The notes beneath the pieces were generated by a model. It was given only the letters and a program-made list of their open reading frames with translations. It was not told the DNA's origin and did not search any database. Both the position numbers and the translations under genes were made by a program. 64,000 nucleotides of DNA from Pantoea sp. WMus005 (GTDB taxonomy: Bacteria; Pseudomonadota; Gammaproteobacteria; Enterobacterales; Enterobacteriaceae): contig NZ_JACBXU010000001.1 of NCBI RefSeq assembly GCF_013415305.1, positions 1,798,001 to 1,862,000 on the forward strand, given 5' to 3'. Positions 43,448 through 53,007 of this stretch are shown in pieces (position 1 is the first letter of the stretch; each line of letters opens with the position of its first letter).

Positions 43448-44845
43448 ATGGGGAAAATTAATTACGCGCTTGCGTTACTGGAATTAGCCATTTTGACCAT
43501 TGCGTTATCAGCAGTCAGTCCCTCGCCGGCTTATGCCAGTGGGTTTATTGACGACGCATCGCTTAAAGGGAATGTTTTTTACTGGCAGCGTCAGCGCGAT
43601 CGCAGAAACACCGAGCCCGCCAGTGAATATCAGGGGCAATATCGGGCTAATTTACATCACACCTCGCTCAACAGTAATCTCGACTTTCAGTCAGGCTATG
43701 CCGGGGAGTGGATTGGTCTGGACCTCGCCATTTTTGGTGCAGCCGAACTCTCTGACAGCGGCCCCGCTGCTCCCAATGAAATTGGCTTCAGTAAGGCACG
43801 TACCCGCTGGGATGAAAAGTGGAATGGCGACAGCGGCGGCGCATCAATTTATAAAGCCGCGCTAAAATTAAAATATAACGATTACTGGTTACGCGCCGGA
43901 TATATTCAGCCAACCGGCCAGACCATTATTGCGCCGCACTGGAGTTTCTTACCCGGTACCTATCGCGGCGCCGAAGTGGGTGCGATGTATGATTTTCAGG
44001 AGGCGGGCGCATTATCCCTCTCCTGGATGTGGAGCGATAAATATAAAGCGCCCTGGTATCGTGATTTATATGATTTCCGGCAGGCTGATGGCAAAACGCA
44101 TATCAGCTACCTGCATTCATTCGGCATGAAATATGACTTCAAAAATAATCTGGTGCTGGAAGGTGCATTTGGCCAGGCGGCAAATTATATGGATCAATAT
44201 TTTGCCAAAGCCTCATGGTCGGCCACACCTTACGGCAATGCACTCTCCACCAGCTATCAGTTTTATGGTGCGCATGACAACGTTTCAGGTGGTGCCGCTA
44301 ATCCCCGTGATGTCTACGATGGGCTGGCCTGGTTACAGGCGATCACGGTCGGCTATAACGTCGGCCCGGTAGATTTGCGCCTTGAAGGCAGCTGGGTTAA
44401 GGCGGAGGGTAATCAGGGCTTCTTTCTGCAGCGCATGACGCCCGGATACGCCAGCTCCAATGGACGACTGGATATCTGGTGGGATGCCCGTTCCGACTGG
44501 AATGCCAATGGCGAAAAAGCGGTTTTTGCCGGTGCGATGCTCGACTTAACGCCGTGGCAGCTGGCGGGATGGAAAGTGGGCGCATCGTACGTCTGGGGCT
44601 GGGACGCCAGACCCGCCACCCTGCCCACCGTTGACCAGAGTCAGCGGCTGAAAGAGTCTGCCTGGAACCTTGATCTGATCTATCAAATCCAGCAGGGCCG
44701 CGCCAAAGATACTCTGTTCAAACTGCACTATACCCGCTACGACAATCACAGCGATCTGCCCAGTTACAGTGGCGGTTACGGCAACATTTTCCAGGACGAG
44801 AAGGACATCAAATTTATGGTTATCGTGCCATTTACCCTGTTCTGA
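43448..44845 (+). CDS. chiP: Chitoporin ChiP (OprD-like outer-membrane channel)
   Basis: A 465-residue outer-membrane porin for chito-oligosaccharides, close in length to E. coli ChiP. A signal peptide ends near PAYA; the mature start [11 protein letters not shown] is typical of the OprD/ChiP family; alternating beta-strand patterns follow, and the protein ends in phenylalanine (VPFTLF) as outer-membrane proteins do. AGGGAGG is 7 bases before ATG 43448; GTG 43445 is also possible. It is followed 48 bases later by the chitobiase gene, so uptake and cleavage are probably co-expressed. Confidence 0.93.
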   Translation: MGKINYALALLELAILTIALSAVSPSPAYASGFIDDASLKGNVFYWQRQRDRRNTEPASEYQGQYRANLHHTSLNSNLDFQSGYAGEWIGLDLAIFGAAELSDSGPAAPNEIGFSKARTRWDEKWNGDSGGASIYKAALKLKYNDYWLRAGYIQPTGQTIIAPHWSFLPGTYRGAEVGAMYDFQEAGALSLSWMWSDKYKAPWYRDLYDFRQADGKTHISYLHSFGMKYDFKNNLVLEGAFGQAANYMDQYFAKASWSATPYGNALSTSYQFYGAHDNVSGGAANPRDVYDGLAWLQAITVGYNVGPVDLRLEGSWVKAEGNQGFFLQRMTPGYASSNGRLDIWWDARSDWNANGEKAVFAGAMLDLTPWQLAGWKVGASYVWGWDARPATLPTVDQSQRLKESAWNLDLIYQIQQGRAKDTLFKLHYTRYDNHSDLPSYSGGYGNIFQDEKDIKFMVIVPFTLF

Positions 44846-44893
44846 CGCTCTGCGAACGCCCGGATACTTTTTCACCAGCAAGGATGAATCAAC

Positions 44894-47545
44894 ATGTTTA
44901 AGTTAAGCCTTATCGCGCTCACTCTGCTGGGCGTTGCAGCCGCAGCCCACGCCAGCTCCTCAGAGCAGCAGGTCGTGAATCAAATCAGCCAGTTCGGCGT
45001 CACGTATCAGGTGAATGATAATCAGGCGGCCCTGAATGGGATCGACTGCGCCACGCTGGGTGCTGACTATGCTGCCTGCAATCGTGCCACCATCACCCTG
45101 ACCAACAACGGCCCGGCACTGACCGACAAGCACTGGGCGATCTACATGAGTAATGTCCACCAGACGCTAAGGGTCGAAAACGACCAGTTTAAAATGACGC
45201 ATCTGGTTGGCGATTTAACCCGGCTGGAGCCGACACAGAAGTTCACCGGAATTGGCGCAGGCGAATCTGTGCAGATTCCCATCATTAACGAATACTGGCA
45301 GTTGTTTATTACCGATGTGATGCCGCGCTGGTATGTCACGGCCGGGCAGGCAACCCCAAAAATTATTGCCAGCACCGACCACGAAGATCTCACTCAGTTT
45401 GTGTTGCCGCTGGGTGATCACTGGCGTCGCAGTGCCGATGACCATAATGTTCTGATGCAGCCCGCCAGCCGGTTCGATAAAAATAGCGATGTTGCCACCC
45501 TGTCCGCCTCTGCGCTGCGGGGTCAAATCACACCCACACCGCTTGAGGTAAAACTCCGCCCGCACGATGCCGACCTCAGCCATGGCATCAGGCTGACGCT
45601 GACCGGACTGAGCCGTGAAACCGGTGAAGCAGTAAAACAGCATCTGAACCAGCTTGGCCTGAAAGAAGCGCCTGATGGGTTTGCCATCACGACGCAGATC
45701 GCACCGGGGCACTTCAGCGGCAAGACCGCGAAATCGGGCGCTTACGATCTGGATATCACGCCTCGTCGCGCCATCGTAGTGGGCTACGATGCCGCCGGGG
45801 CGTTTTATGGTCTGATGTCGATTCTTTCGCTGGTACCCGGTGAAGACACGCCGCGTATCGCCTCGCTGGAAGCCCATGATGCGCCGCGCTTCGCCTACCG
45901 CGGTGCGTTTCTTGACGTTGCCCGTAACTTTCACAGTAAACAGGCGGTGATGCGACTGCTTGATCAGATGGCAGCCTGGAAGATGAACCGCTTCCACTTT
46001 CACCTCACTGACGATGAAGGCTGGCGGATTGAGATTCCCGGCTTACCGGAACTCACTGATATCGGGGCCAAACGCTGTCATGACCTGACCGAACAGCACT
46101 GTCTGCTGCCGCAGCTCGGTTCTGGTCCGTTCAGTGATAACAACGGCAGCGGGTATTTCAGTCGCGCCGATTACGTTGAGATTGTGAAATATGCGCAGGC
46201 CCGGCACATCCAGGTGATCCCGGAAATTGATATGCCAGCGCATGCCCGTGCGGCCGTCATCGCCATGGAAGCACGCTATCAGCGGCTGATGAAGGAGGGA
46301 GAGTCTGAACAGGCCAGCGCGTATCGCCTGATTGATCCTACCGATGATTCCAATACCACCTCCGTACAACTCTATGACCGCACCAGCTATCTCAATCCCT
46401 GCATTGCGGGTTCGCAGCGTTTTGTCGACAAAGTGATCGGTGAGATTCAGGCGATGCACCAGGAAGCAGGACAGCCGCTCAGCGTCTGGCATTTTGGCGG
46501 CGACGAAGCGAAGAATATTCGGCTGGGCGCAGGCTACTCAGACAAAAACAGCCCCAAACCGGGAACCGGTCTGCGCGACTGGCGTAAAGAAGATCTGCCG
46601 TGGGCAAAATCGCAGGTTTGTCAGGCGCTGGTGAAAAGCGGCAAAGTCGAAGATCTGGCGCACCTGCCCAGCTATTTCGCCCTGTCCGTGAGTGAGATAG
46701 TTAACCGGCACGGCATTGGCAAAATGCAGGCGTGGCAGGATGGCCTGAAAGATGCCAAAGATGCGACGGCCTTCGCTACCCGGCGTGTTGCGGTCAACTT
46801 CTGGGACACGCTCTACTGGGGCGGTTATGACAGTGCCAGTGACTGGTCACAGAAAGGTTATGACGTCGTGATATCCAGCCCTGATTACCTCTATCTGGAC
46901 TTCCCGTATGAAGTTAACCCGCTGGAACGTGGCTATTACTGGGGCACACGCTTTAACGACGAGCGCAAAATCTTTGGCTTCGCACCGGACAACCTGCCGC
47001 AGAATGCGGAAACGTCGGTGGATCGCGACGGCAACTTTTTCAGCGCCAAATCAGAGAAGCCGTGGAGCGGTGCTTATGGCATTTCAGCCCAGCTATGGAG
47101 TGAAACTGTGCGCACTGACGCTCAGATGGAGCACATGATCTATCCGCGCCTGTTTGCGGTCGCCGAACGAAGCTGGCATCGCGCCAGCTGGGAGCGGGAT
47201 TATCAGGCCGGGCAGGAATATGCAGGCGGCAAGACGCATCTGGTGGATCAGCAGGCACGACTGAATGACTGGCAGCGATTTGCCAATCTGCTGGGACAAC
47301 GGGAACTGGCGAAACTGGATAAGGAGGGTATCGATTATCGCCTGCCTGTGCCGGGAGCAAAAATCGTGGATGGCATCCTGTCAATGAACGTGGCCTTGCC
47401 TGGCGTGATGCTGGAGTACAGTCTGGATAAGGGCGCTAACTGGCAGCGCTATGACGTCACCAGACCGCCTCAGGTCAGCGGTGCTGTAGCAATCCGCTCG
47501 GTCAGCCGTGACGGCCAGCGCACCAGCCGCGTTGAAACGTTGTAG
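44894..47545 (+). CDS. Chitobiase (beta-N-acetylhexosaminidase, GH20)
   Basis: Cleaves chitobiose to N-acetylglucosamine, in the periplasm or outer membrane. The 883-residue protein matches Serratia chitobiase in length and layout: signal peptide to AAHA, N-terminal carbohydrate-binding domain, GH20b domain, TIM-barrel catalytic domain (residues about 335-780) and a C-terminal Ig-like domain. The catalytic pair is Asp537-Glu538 in HFGGDEAKN. AAGGATG precedes the start. In Serratia the operon is chiP-chiQ-ctb; here chiQ is absent and the gap is only 48 bases. Confidence 0.94.
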   Translation: MFKLSLIALTLLGVAAAAHASSSEQQVVNQISQFGVTYQVNDNQAALNGIDCATLGADYAACNRATITLTNNGPALTDKHWAIYMSNVHQTLRVENDQFKMTHLVGDLTRLEPTQKFTGIGAGESVQIPIINEYWQLFITDVMPRWYVTAGQATPKIIASTDHEDLTQFVLPLGDHWRRSADDHNVLMQPASRFDKNSDVATLSASALRGQITPTPLEVKLRPHDADLSHGIRLTLTGLSRETGEAVKQHLNQLGLKEAPDGFAITTQIAPGHFSGKTAKSGAYDLDITPRRAIVVGYDAAGAFYGLMSILSLVPGEDTPRIASLEAHDAPRFAYRGAFLDVARNFHSKQAVMRLLDQMAAWKMNRFHFHLTDDEGWRIEIPGLPELTDIGAKRCHDLTEQHCLLPQLGSGPFSDNNGSGYFSRADYVEIVKYAQARHIQVIPEIDMPAHARAAVIAMEARYQRLMKEGESEQASAYRLIDPTDDSNTTSVQLYDRTSYLNPCIAGSQRFVDKVIGEIQAMHQEAGQPLSVWHFGGDEAKNIRLGAGYSDKNSPKPGTGLRDWRKEDLPWAKSQVCQALVKSGKVEDLAHLPSYFALSVSEIVNRHGIGKMQAWQDGLKDAKDATAFATRRVAVNFWDTLYWGGYDSASDWSQKGYDVVISSPDYLYLDFPYEVNPLERGYYWGTRFNDERKIFGFAPDNLPQNAETSVDRDGNFFSAKSEKPWSGAYGISAQLWSETVRTDAQMEHMIYPRLFAVAERSWHRASWERDYQAGQEYAGGKTHLVDQQARLNDWQRFANLLGQRELAKLDKEGIDYRLPVPGAKIVDGILSMNVALPGVMLEYSLDKGANWQRYDVTRPPQVSGAVAIRSVSRDGQRTSRVETL

Positions 47546-47590
47546 CAAGCGGACGTGAGAGAACAGGCTAAGAAGCCAGTGTTTTGAACA

Positions 47591-47620
47591 TAAAAAAGGC
47601 CGACAGACGTCGGCCCTTTC
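47591..47620. terminator. Bidirectional terminator between chitobiase and channel genes
   Basis: GGCCGAC-AGAC-GTCGGCC (7-bp stem). On the minus strand it is followed by TTTTTT, which suits the convergent channel gene; on the plus strand by CTTTC. Confidence 0.82.
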
Positions 47621-47637
47621 ACATCTAAACGGGTCTC

Positions 47638-50082
47638 TTAAACCAGCTTCTCTTCTTGTACCGGCTCTACACCTGCCATCTGCTGACGGCGCTCGATAAT
47701 CATGGTTTGCGGTGTGGAGAGCAGGATGCCCTCTTTACGCAGACGCGTCAGAATATCGAACAGCAGGTCGCTCTTCGCGCCTGAGATCTGACGCTGACCC
47801 GCTACGTTACCGGTGACGCTCAGAATAATGCCCTGCTGGGTCAGATCTTTAAACGAAACAGACGGCTCCGGCGTTTCCAGAATGCGTTCGTTTTCGTTGT
47901 AGACCTCAAGCAGAATATCGCGCACTTTTACCGGATCGATATCGAGCGGGAAGGTCAGCGTAATGGTGACAACGCCCTGCGCATTCCCCATTGTCGCATT
48001 GCGCACATTCTGCGAGATGAACTGTGAGTTCGGCACGATCACCGTGGATTTATCGCCCAGTTGAATTTCTGTAGCACGCACATTAATCCGGCGAATATCC
48101 CCTTCGATGCCGCTGATGCTCACCAGATCACCGACTTTGACTGGCCGCTCGGTCAACAGAATCAAACCGGAGATAAAGTTCTTAACAATCTCCTGTAAGC
48201 CAAAACCGATACCGACCGACAGCGCACTCACGATCCAGGCCAGCTTGTTCCACTGCAGTCCCATAATCGACAGCGTCAGCAGGATAATCAGCACATAGCC
48301 GATGTTGCTGAACAGCGTCACCAGCGACACCCGCATTCCCACATCCATGGTGGTTTTTGGCAGGAAATCGGTGTCGAGCCAGCGGCGCACCGAGCGCAGC
48401 ACATAGATACCGACAATCAGGCAGATGATCGCATTCACCATGTGCGCTGGCACGATGTTCAGGGACTCAAGGCCTTTACCGCCCCAGAACTCAATGACTT
48501 TTTGCAGCAGCTCAATTGGGGTTGAGGAGGCAAAGGTGCCGTTCATCAGCGCCAGTGCCACAACCAGTACCAGGAAGGTTTTCCCGATGGCCGTCAGCAG
48601 CGTAGCGGTTTGCTGCAGGTGACGCTCATTAATGTTGAGCGAACTCTGAATACGGCGACCGGTGGCGTTACTGGTTGAGAAAAGACTTTCACAACCATCT
48701 TTGAGCAGATGACTGAGGAAGTAGAACGAGCCAAACAACAGGCCGCACCAGATCACCTCATAACTCAGGAAGCGCGCCAGCGTAACGTAACCGATCAGCA
48801 GCGACACAAGAATAGCAAGCGCGGTCAGCGTCAGGCCCATCTGGATCAGCCCGACCAGCGTCGAGCGGGCTTCCGGTGGCGTACCCGCCTGAGTCAGGCG
48901 ACGACGCACGCGGTTGGTGCGCATGCTGATGGCCAGCGCGGTACAGCCAATCAGCAGCGCTGTCAGTCCGTTGGCAAAAATGGTGGTATTCAGGCTGGTG
49001 CCAACGCTGTAGTTAAACGCCTCGACCGTCTGGAAGATAAACACCAGCACCGCGGTAATCGGCGGAAACGGCTTAAGTGCCATCGCCACTTCATTGGAGA
49101 TCGTCGGTAAGCGCCAGCTTGGCCGCCGGGTCGAGAGGAACGCGCGTCCCAGTCCGGCAATCAGGCCACAAAAGACGCTGAGCTGAACCAGATTATCAAT
49201 AAAGTCCTGAACGTTTTCAGAGACCTCATTACGGCGGGTCAGGGCCAGAGAAATAAAATTAAAGGCCAGTACCACCGCCACCAGCGTAGTGATCGCTATC
49301 GCTGCCGCCAGGAAACTGCGACGCAGCTTTCCTTCCGGCAGTTTATTAATGCTGACCCAGGCCAGAAACTCCTCGCTATAGCGACGACCCACCGTCATCA
49401 CCAGCAATGCCGCCAGCAGCCAGAAAACACTGCCTGCGCGCCAGCCCGGCTCCCATGAGAGTGCCGCGGTGTCCTGCAACTCCTGCAGAAATTCACTAAT
49501 TTTCTCGCCATCCAGATCCTGGCTGTTGAGCAGCGGTGACCAGAAGCGTGTCCCAAGGATGCTGCCGGAGTTCAGCGCCAGCTGGCTTTTCAGCTGATCA
49601 CGACGAAGGTTAACAATCTGCGACGACAGCGTTAAGGCGCCATTTTTAATCCCTTCGGCCTGTTTGATCTGGTCGTCGAGTTTGCTTTTCTGGCTCTCAA
49701 GCGCGTTACGCTTGCGCGTTACTTCCGGGGTTTCTTTCACTCCGCTGTCGGCTTTCGGGGCCGGGCCAAGTACACCCAGTTGTGCATCGACCTGCTGGCG
49801 ATCGGGTACCAGCGCCTGACCCAGCGTATCGGCATTGCCAGAGAGTTCCAGCGCCATTTCATTCAGCTGTGTCAGCTTGTTTTCGCCCGCATCGACGGAG
49901 ACCTGACTTTTGATTTTATCGAGGATCTTCTGCATTTTCGGCAGTTCCACCGTAGCATTCAGCTTCGGTGGTGCATCCTGTTCCTGAGCAGGCGTGGCCG
50001 TATTATCCGCGGCCAGTGCCAGCGTCGGGGCAAACGCCACCAGCGCCAGCATAAACAATGCATAAAAGGATCGTATAAACAT
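47638..50082 (-). CDS. Mechanosensitive ion channel with DUF3772 domain
   Basis: An 814-residue MscS-superfamily channel starting at 50082 (MFIRSFYALF). A signal peptide ends near ALAAD. A periplasmic DUF3772-type coiled region follows (residues about 40-210), then roughly ten membrane segments. The conserved pore/beta-domain stretch is GIGFGLQEIVKNFISGLILL with VKVGDLVSISGIEGDIRRI after it. Such proteins release solutes on osmotic downshock. The Shine-Dalgarno sequence is weak. It is not one of the E. coli paralogues I can name with confidence. Confidence 0.88.
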   Translation of the reverse strand: MFIRSFYALFMLALVAFAPTLALAADNTATPAQEQDAPPKLNATVELPKMQKILDKIKSQVSVDAGENKLTQLNEMALELSGNADTLGQALVPDRQQVDAQLGVLGPAPKADSGVKETPEVTRKRNALESQKSKLDDQIKQAEGIKNGALTLSSQIVNLRRDQLKSQLALNSGSILGTRFWSPLLNSQDLDGEKISEFLQELQDTAALSWEPGWRAGSVFWLLAALLVMTVGRRYSEEFLAWVSINKLPEGKLRRSFLAAAIAITTLVAVVLAFNFISLALTRRNEVSENVQDFIDNLVQLSVFCGLIAGLGRAFLSTRRPSWRLPTISNEVAMALKPFPPITAVLVFIFQTVEAFNYSVGTSLNTTIFANGLTALLIGCTALAISMRTNRVRRRLTQAGTPPEARSTLVGLIQMGLTLTALAILVSLLIGYVTLARFLSYEVIWCGLLFGSFYFLSHLLKDGCESLFSTSNATGRRIQSSLNINERHLQQTATLLTAIGKTFLVLVVALALMNGTFASSTPIELLQKVIEFWGGKGLESLNIVPAHMVNAIICLIVGIYVLRSVRRWLDTDFLPKTTMDVGMRVSLVTLFSNIGYVLIILLTLSIMGLQWNKLAWIVSALSVGIGFGLQEIVKNFISGLILLTERPVKVGDLVSISGIEGDIRRINVRATEIQLGDKSTVIVPNSQFISQNVRNATMGNAQGVVTITLTFPLDIDPVKVRDILLEVYNENERILETPEPSVSFKDLTQQGIILSVTGNVAGQRQISGAKSDLLFDILTRLRKEGILLSTPQTMIIERRQQMAGVEPVQEEKLV

Positions 50083-50202
50083 ATGAGTAAGATTCCGGCA
50101 GCTTAAATCAGGCGATCTTCCCTCGCCAGTCGTGCGTAGTGTAGGGCTTTGCAAGAGAGGGCAATATAGGAATAACGGGCATTTTCCGGGCTGATTCCGG
50201 GC

Positions 50203-50238
50203 GGTAAGAGGCATTAAGATGCTTTTATACCTCTTACC
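50203..50238. repeat. 9-bp inverted repeat upstream of the channel gene
   Basis: GGTAAGAGG (50203-50211) and CCTCTTACC (50230-50238) pair perfectly around an 18-base, AT-rich loop. It lies between the pbpG stop and the channel start. It has no U-run in the pbpG direction, so it could be an operator rather than a terminator. Confidence 0.5.
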
Positions 50239-50308
50239 TTATCTTCCCGAAGTCCTGCTCAGCCAGCAGGTAACGCCAGCGCACGCAGCCCGCGACACTG
50301 GCTAATGT

Positions 50309-51256
50309 CTACTCGACGTCGGCACTGCCGGCACCATTACTGGCGACCTGACCCGACTTCTGTTTCTTATAAGCCAGCGCGGCGGCAGGCACCGGAGCCG
50401 CTTTGCCGGTCTCAATCCAGCTGCGCAGACGGTTGGCGTCGGCGAAGTGAGTATATTTGCCAAACGCATCCAGAACGACCAGCGCCACCGGACGATTGTT
50501 AATCATGGTGCGCATTACCAGGCAGTGGCCAGCCTCATCGGTGTAACCGGTTTTGGTCAGCTGGATGTGCCAGTCATTTTTATAGACCAGATGGTTAGTG
50601 TTGCGGAACGGCAGCGCATAGCTCGGATGGGCAAAAACCGCCGTCTCTTCTTTCGTGGTGCTGAGCGCGCCAAGTATCGGATATTCCCGCGTCTCTTTAA
50701 GCAACTTAATCAGGTCCTGCGCGCTGGAGACGTTCTGTGTCGACAGGCCGGTTGGCTCGACATAGCGGGTCTGTTTCATACCCAGAGAACGTGCTTTGGC
50801 GTTCATCGCCCGGATAAACGCGTTGTACCCCCCCGGATAGGCGTGAGCCAGGCTGGCGGCAGCGCGGTTTTCTGAGGACATCAGCGCCAGCAGCATCATA
50901 TTACGGCGGCTGATCTGGCTATTGAGCTTCACGCGCGAGAAAACGCCACGCATTTCCGGCGTCTGGCTGACATCGACGTTGATCATTTCGTTCATCGGCT
51001 GATGCGCATCCAGCACCACCATCGCGGTCATCAGCTTAGTGATTGACGCAATCGGTCTGACCCGATCCGGGTGGCTGGAGAAGAGCACCTTATTGGTCGT
51101 GAGATCGACAATCATCGCACTGCCAGACGCGATCTGCGGCTGAGCAATCGGCGCAAGTTGCGACAGTGACGTGGTCGCCTGCGCCGGAAGTGAAACAATC
51201 TGCCCTGAAACGAGCAGCGCCAGCGAAAGCAGGGTGGAACGAATTTTTGCAGGCAT
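50309..51256 (-). CDS. pbpG: D-alanyl-D-alanine endopeptidase PbpG (PBP7)
   Basis: A 315-residue periplasmic serine peptidase that cuts peptidoglycan cross-links. The signal peptide ends near PAQA. The active-site motifs are SITK (Ser71, Lys74), SEN (128-130) and KTG in QLTKTGYTD. Its length matches E. coli PBP7. It is followed in synteny by yohC and yohD, as in E. coli, but is separated from dld by the chiP, chitobiase and channel genes. Confidence 0.95.
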   Translation of the reverse strand: MPAKIRSTLLSLALLVSGQIVSLPAQATTSLSQLAPIAQPQIASGSAMIVDLTTNKVLFSSHPDRVRPIASITKLMTAMVVLDAHQPMNEMINVDVSQTPEMRGVFSRVKLNSQISRRNMMLLALMSSENRAAASLAHAYPGGYNAFIRAMNAKARSLGMKQTRYVEPTGLSTQNVSSAQDLIKLLKETREYPILGALSTTKEETAVFAHPSYALPFRNTNHLVYKNDWHIQLTKTGYTDEAGHCLVMRTMINNRPVALVVLDAFGKYTHFADANRLRSWIETGKAAPVPAAALAYKKQKSGQVASNGAGSADVE

Positions 51257-51397
51257 CGTAGAAAAAACCCGGTTATGAAGGTGTACTGTGTCAGACCGAC
51301 ACAGGCCGCCCGCTTCAGTGACGTCGGAGCGCGGGCTGGCAGCGGTATCATACCCGTAAGGTTAAGAGATTTCCTGGTGAGATTGTTTCCGGGCGTA

Positions 51398-51427
51398 AAA
51401 AGAGAACTGCCGCCAGAGCGGCGGCAG
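51398..51427 (-). terminator. Terminator of yohC
   Basis: On the minus strand CTGCCGCC-GCTCT-GGCGGCAG (8-bp stem) is followed by TTCTCTTTTTA. Confidence 0.85.
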
Positions 51428-51434
51428 CGGTCAA

Positions 51435-52022
51435 TCAAAACAGATGCGGTCCATATCCCCACAGCACCACGGTGAGTGCCAGTAACACTTCAAATACCAG
51501 CACGCCGATGGCAAGCGTAGAACCGGAAAAGCGCAGGCTCTCTTCACGGTCAATATTCAGAAACAGGGGAATGCCAATATAAAGCAAATAGCCGGTATAG
51601 AGCAGCGCCAGCGCGCCTGCCAGCACGCAGAGCCAGACCAGTGGATAAAGCGCTACCAGCCCGCTGAGAAACAGCGGCGTGGCCACATAGCCTGCAAATA
51701 CCGTACAGCGCTGTACGCCGGGACGCTGCGGATAATCACGTGCCATCCAGTGAATGACGCGTCCCATCACTGCGACGCCACCCAGAATAATCATATAGAA
51801 CAGAATGCCCAGCCCGATCCCGGTCGCCAGGTTAAGTTGCACATATTGCCCCTCGCCCAGATTCCAGCCCAGCTGGGTTGTACCGATAAATGCGCAGATC
51901 ACCGGGATCGCCGCCATCAGCAGAACATGGTGCGTGTAATGGTGCGAGACGCTCTCATTCTCTTGCTTGATATGGCGCATTTCCTGATTCGGATGCGCCA
52001 GAAGTCCCCAGACATGGTTCAT
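51435..52022 (-). CDS. yohC: Inner-membrane protein YohC (Yip1 family)
   Basis: A 195-residue membrane protein, the same length as E. coli YohC and very similar to it (HHYTHHVLLMAAIPVICAFI, VFAGYVATPLFLSGLVALYP). About five membrane segments are visible. The function is unknown; Yip1 relatives are membrane-organising proteins. It has its own terminator and diverges from yohD. Confidence 0.94.
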   Translation of the reverse strand: MNHVWGLLAHPNQEMRHIKQENESVSHHYTHHVLLMAAIPVICAFIGTTQLGWNLGEGQYVQLNLATGIGLGILFYMIILGGVAVMGRVIHWMARDYPQRPGVQRCTVFAGYVATPLFLSGLVALYPLVWLCVLAGALALLYTGYLLYIGIPLFLNIDREESLRFSGSTLAIGVLVFEVLLALTVVLWGYGPHLF

Positions 52023-52223
52023 AAAGTCACTCCTCTGATGCGATGGGCCGCCCGGTGCTGCATACGTCTTTGGGGCAGCGTCTCTTCAAGTATAAGCGGC
52101 AGTAAAATTTTCGTGGTGACCGGACAAAAAAACAGCATAAATAAACAGACGTGATGCGCGGGCGGAAGCGAAGCCAAATCGCGTATAGACTTGGGGAACC
52201 ATCACCGAACAGGGAGAGTCATT

Positions 52224-52805
52224 TTGCATCTGGATATTAACGCATTAATTACGCAGTACGGTTATCTTGCACTTTTTATTGGCTGTATTGCCGAGGGGGA
52301 GACATTTACGTTACTGGGCGGCGTTGCCGCGCATGAGGGGCTGCTGCATTACGTCGGCGTTGTGCTGGCTGCGATGGGCGGCGGTATTGTCGGCGATCAG
52401 CTGCTCTACTGGGTCGGCCGCCGCTGGGGCACGCGTATCCTGCGCCGCTTTAAAAAGCATCAGGATAAAGTGGTGAAAGCGAACCGCCTGATTAAACGCC
52501 GTCCCAGCCTGTTTGTAATCGGCGTGCGCTTTATGTATGGCTTTAGGCTGATTGGTCCAATCATTATTGGTTCCAGCCGCCTCAACCCAATGAAGTTTTT
52601 TATTCTTAACGTCATTGGCGCGGCTATCTGGTCGGTGATTTTTGTGACACTGGGCTATTTCGCGGGCGGCATCATCGCACCGTGGTTGCACAAGCTTGAC
52701 CAGCATCTGAAGCACCTTCTGTGGCTGTTCGGCGCGGTAGTTTTCGCCTTTGTGCTGCGCTGGGTGATCCGCCGCTGGCACAACCGACGTGCCGATCAGC
52801 AATAA
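52224..52805 (+). CDS. yohD: DedA-family membrane protein YohD, TTG start
   Basis: A 193-residue DedA-family protein close to E. coli YohD (192 residues). The best start is TTG at 52224: AGGGAGAG lies about 6 bases upstream, and the protein then begins LHLDINALITQYGY, aligning with E. coli MDLNTLISQYGY. No in-frame ATG lies near. The DedA core (AEGETFTLLGGVAAHEG, RFMYGFRLIGPIIIG) is intact. DedA proteins are membrane lipid or drug transport proteins; this one's substrate is unknown. Confidence 0.9.
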   Translation: MHLDINALITQYGYLALFIGCIAEGETFTLLGGVAAHEGLLHYVGVVLAAMGGGIVGDQLLYWVGRRWGTRILRRFKKHQDKVVKANRLIKRRPSLFVIGVRFMYGFRLIGPIIIGSSRLNPMKFFILNVIGAAIWSVIFVTLGYFAGGIIAPWLHKLDQHLKHLLWLFGAVVFAFVLRWVIRRWHNRRADQQ

Positions 52806-53007
52806 ATGAACAGCGGATTCGTCCGTTGACGCACAGGTCGCCAGGCGCTGATCAGAGCCCGGCGACTCTGCTGCCGATTCGGTGCGTCTCACGCCCCCTC
52901 CTCCCCTTTCCTTTCTCATTAAACCTCGCGTTAACCATCTGTGCCCAAACGAAGCCGCATCGAATAGCTCAGCTATAGTTAGCATGGACACTGACAGGGA
53001 GATGAGG

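Noticed and set aside
52191-52223. Upstream TTG start for yohD
   Set aside because: It adds 11 residues that are absent in E. coli YohD, and the ribosome-binding site lies inside the extension.
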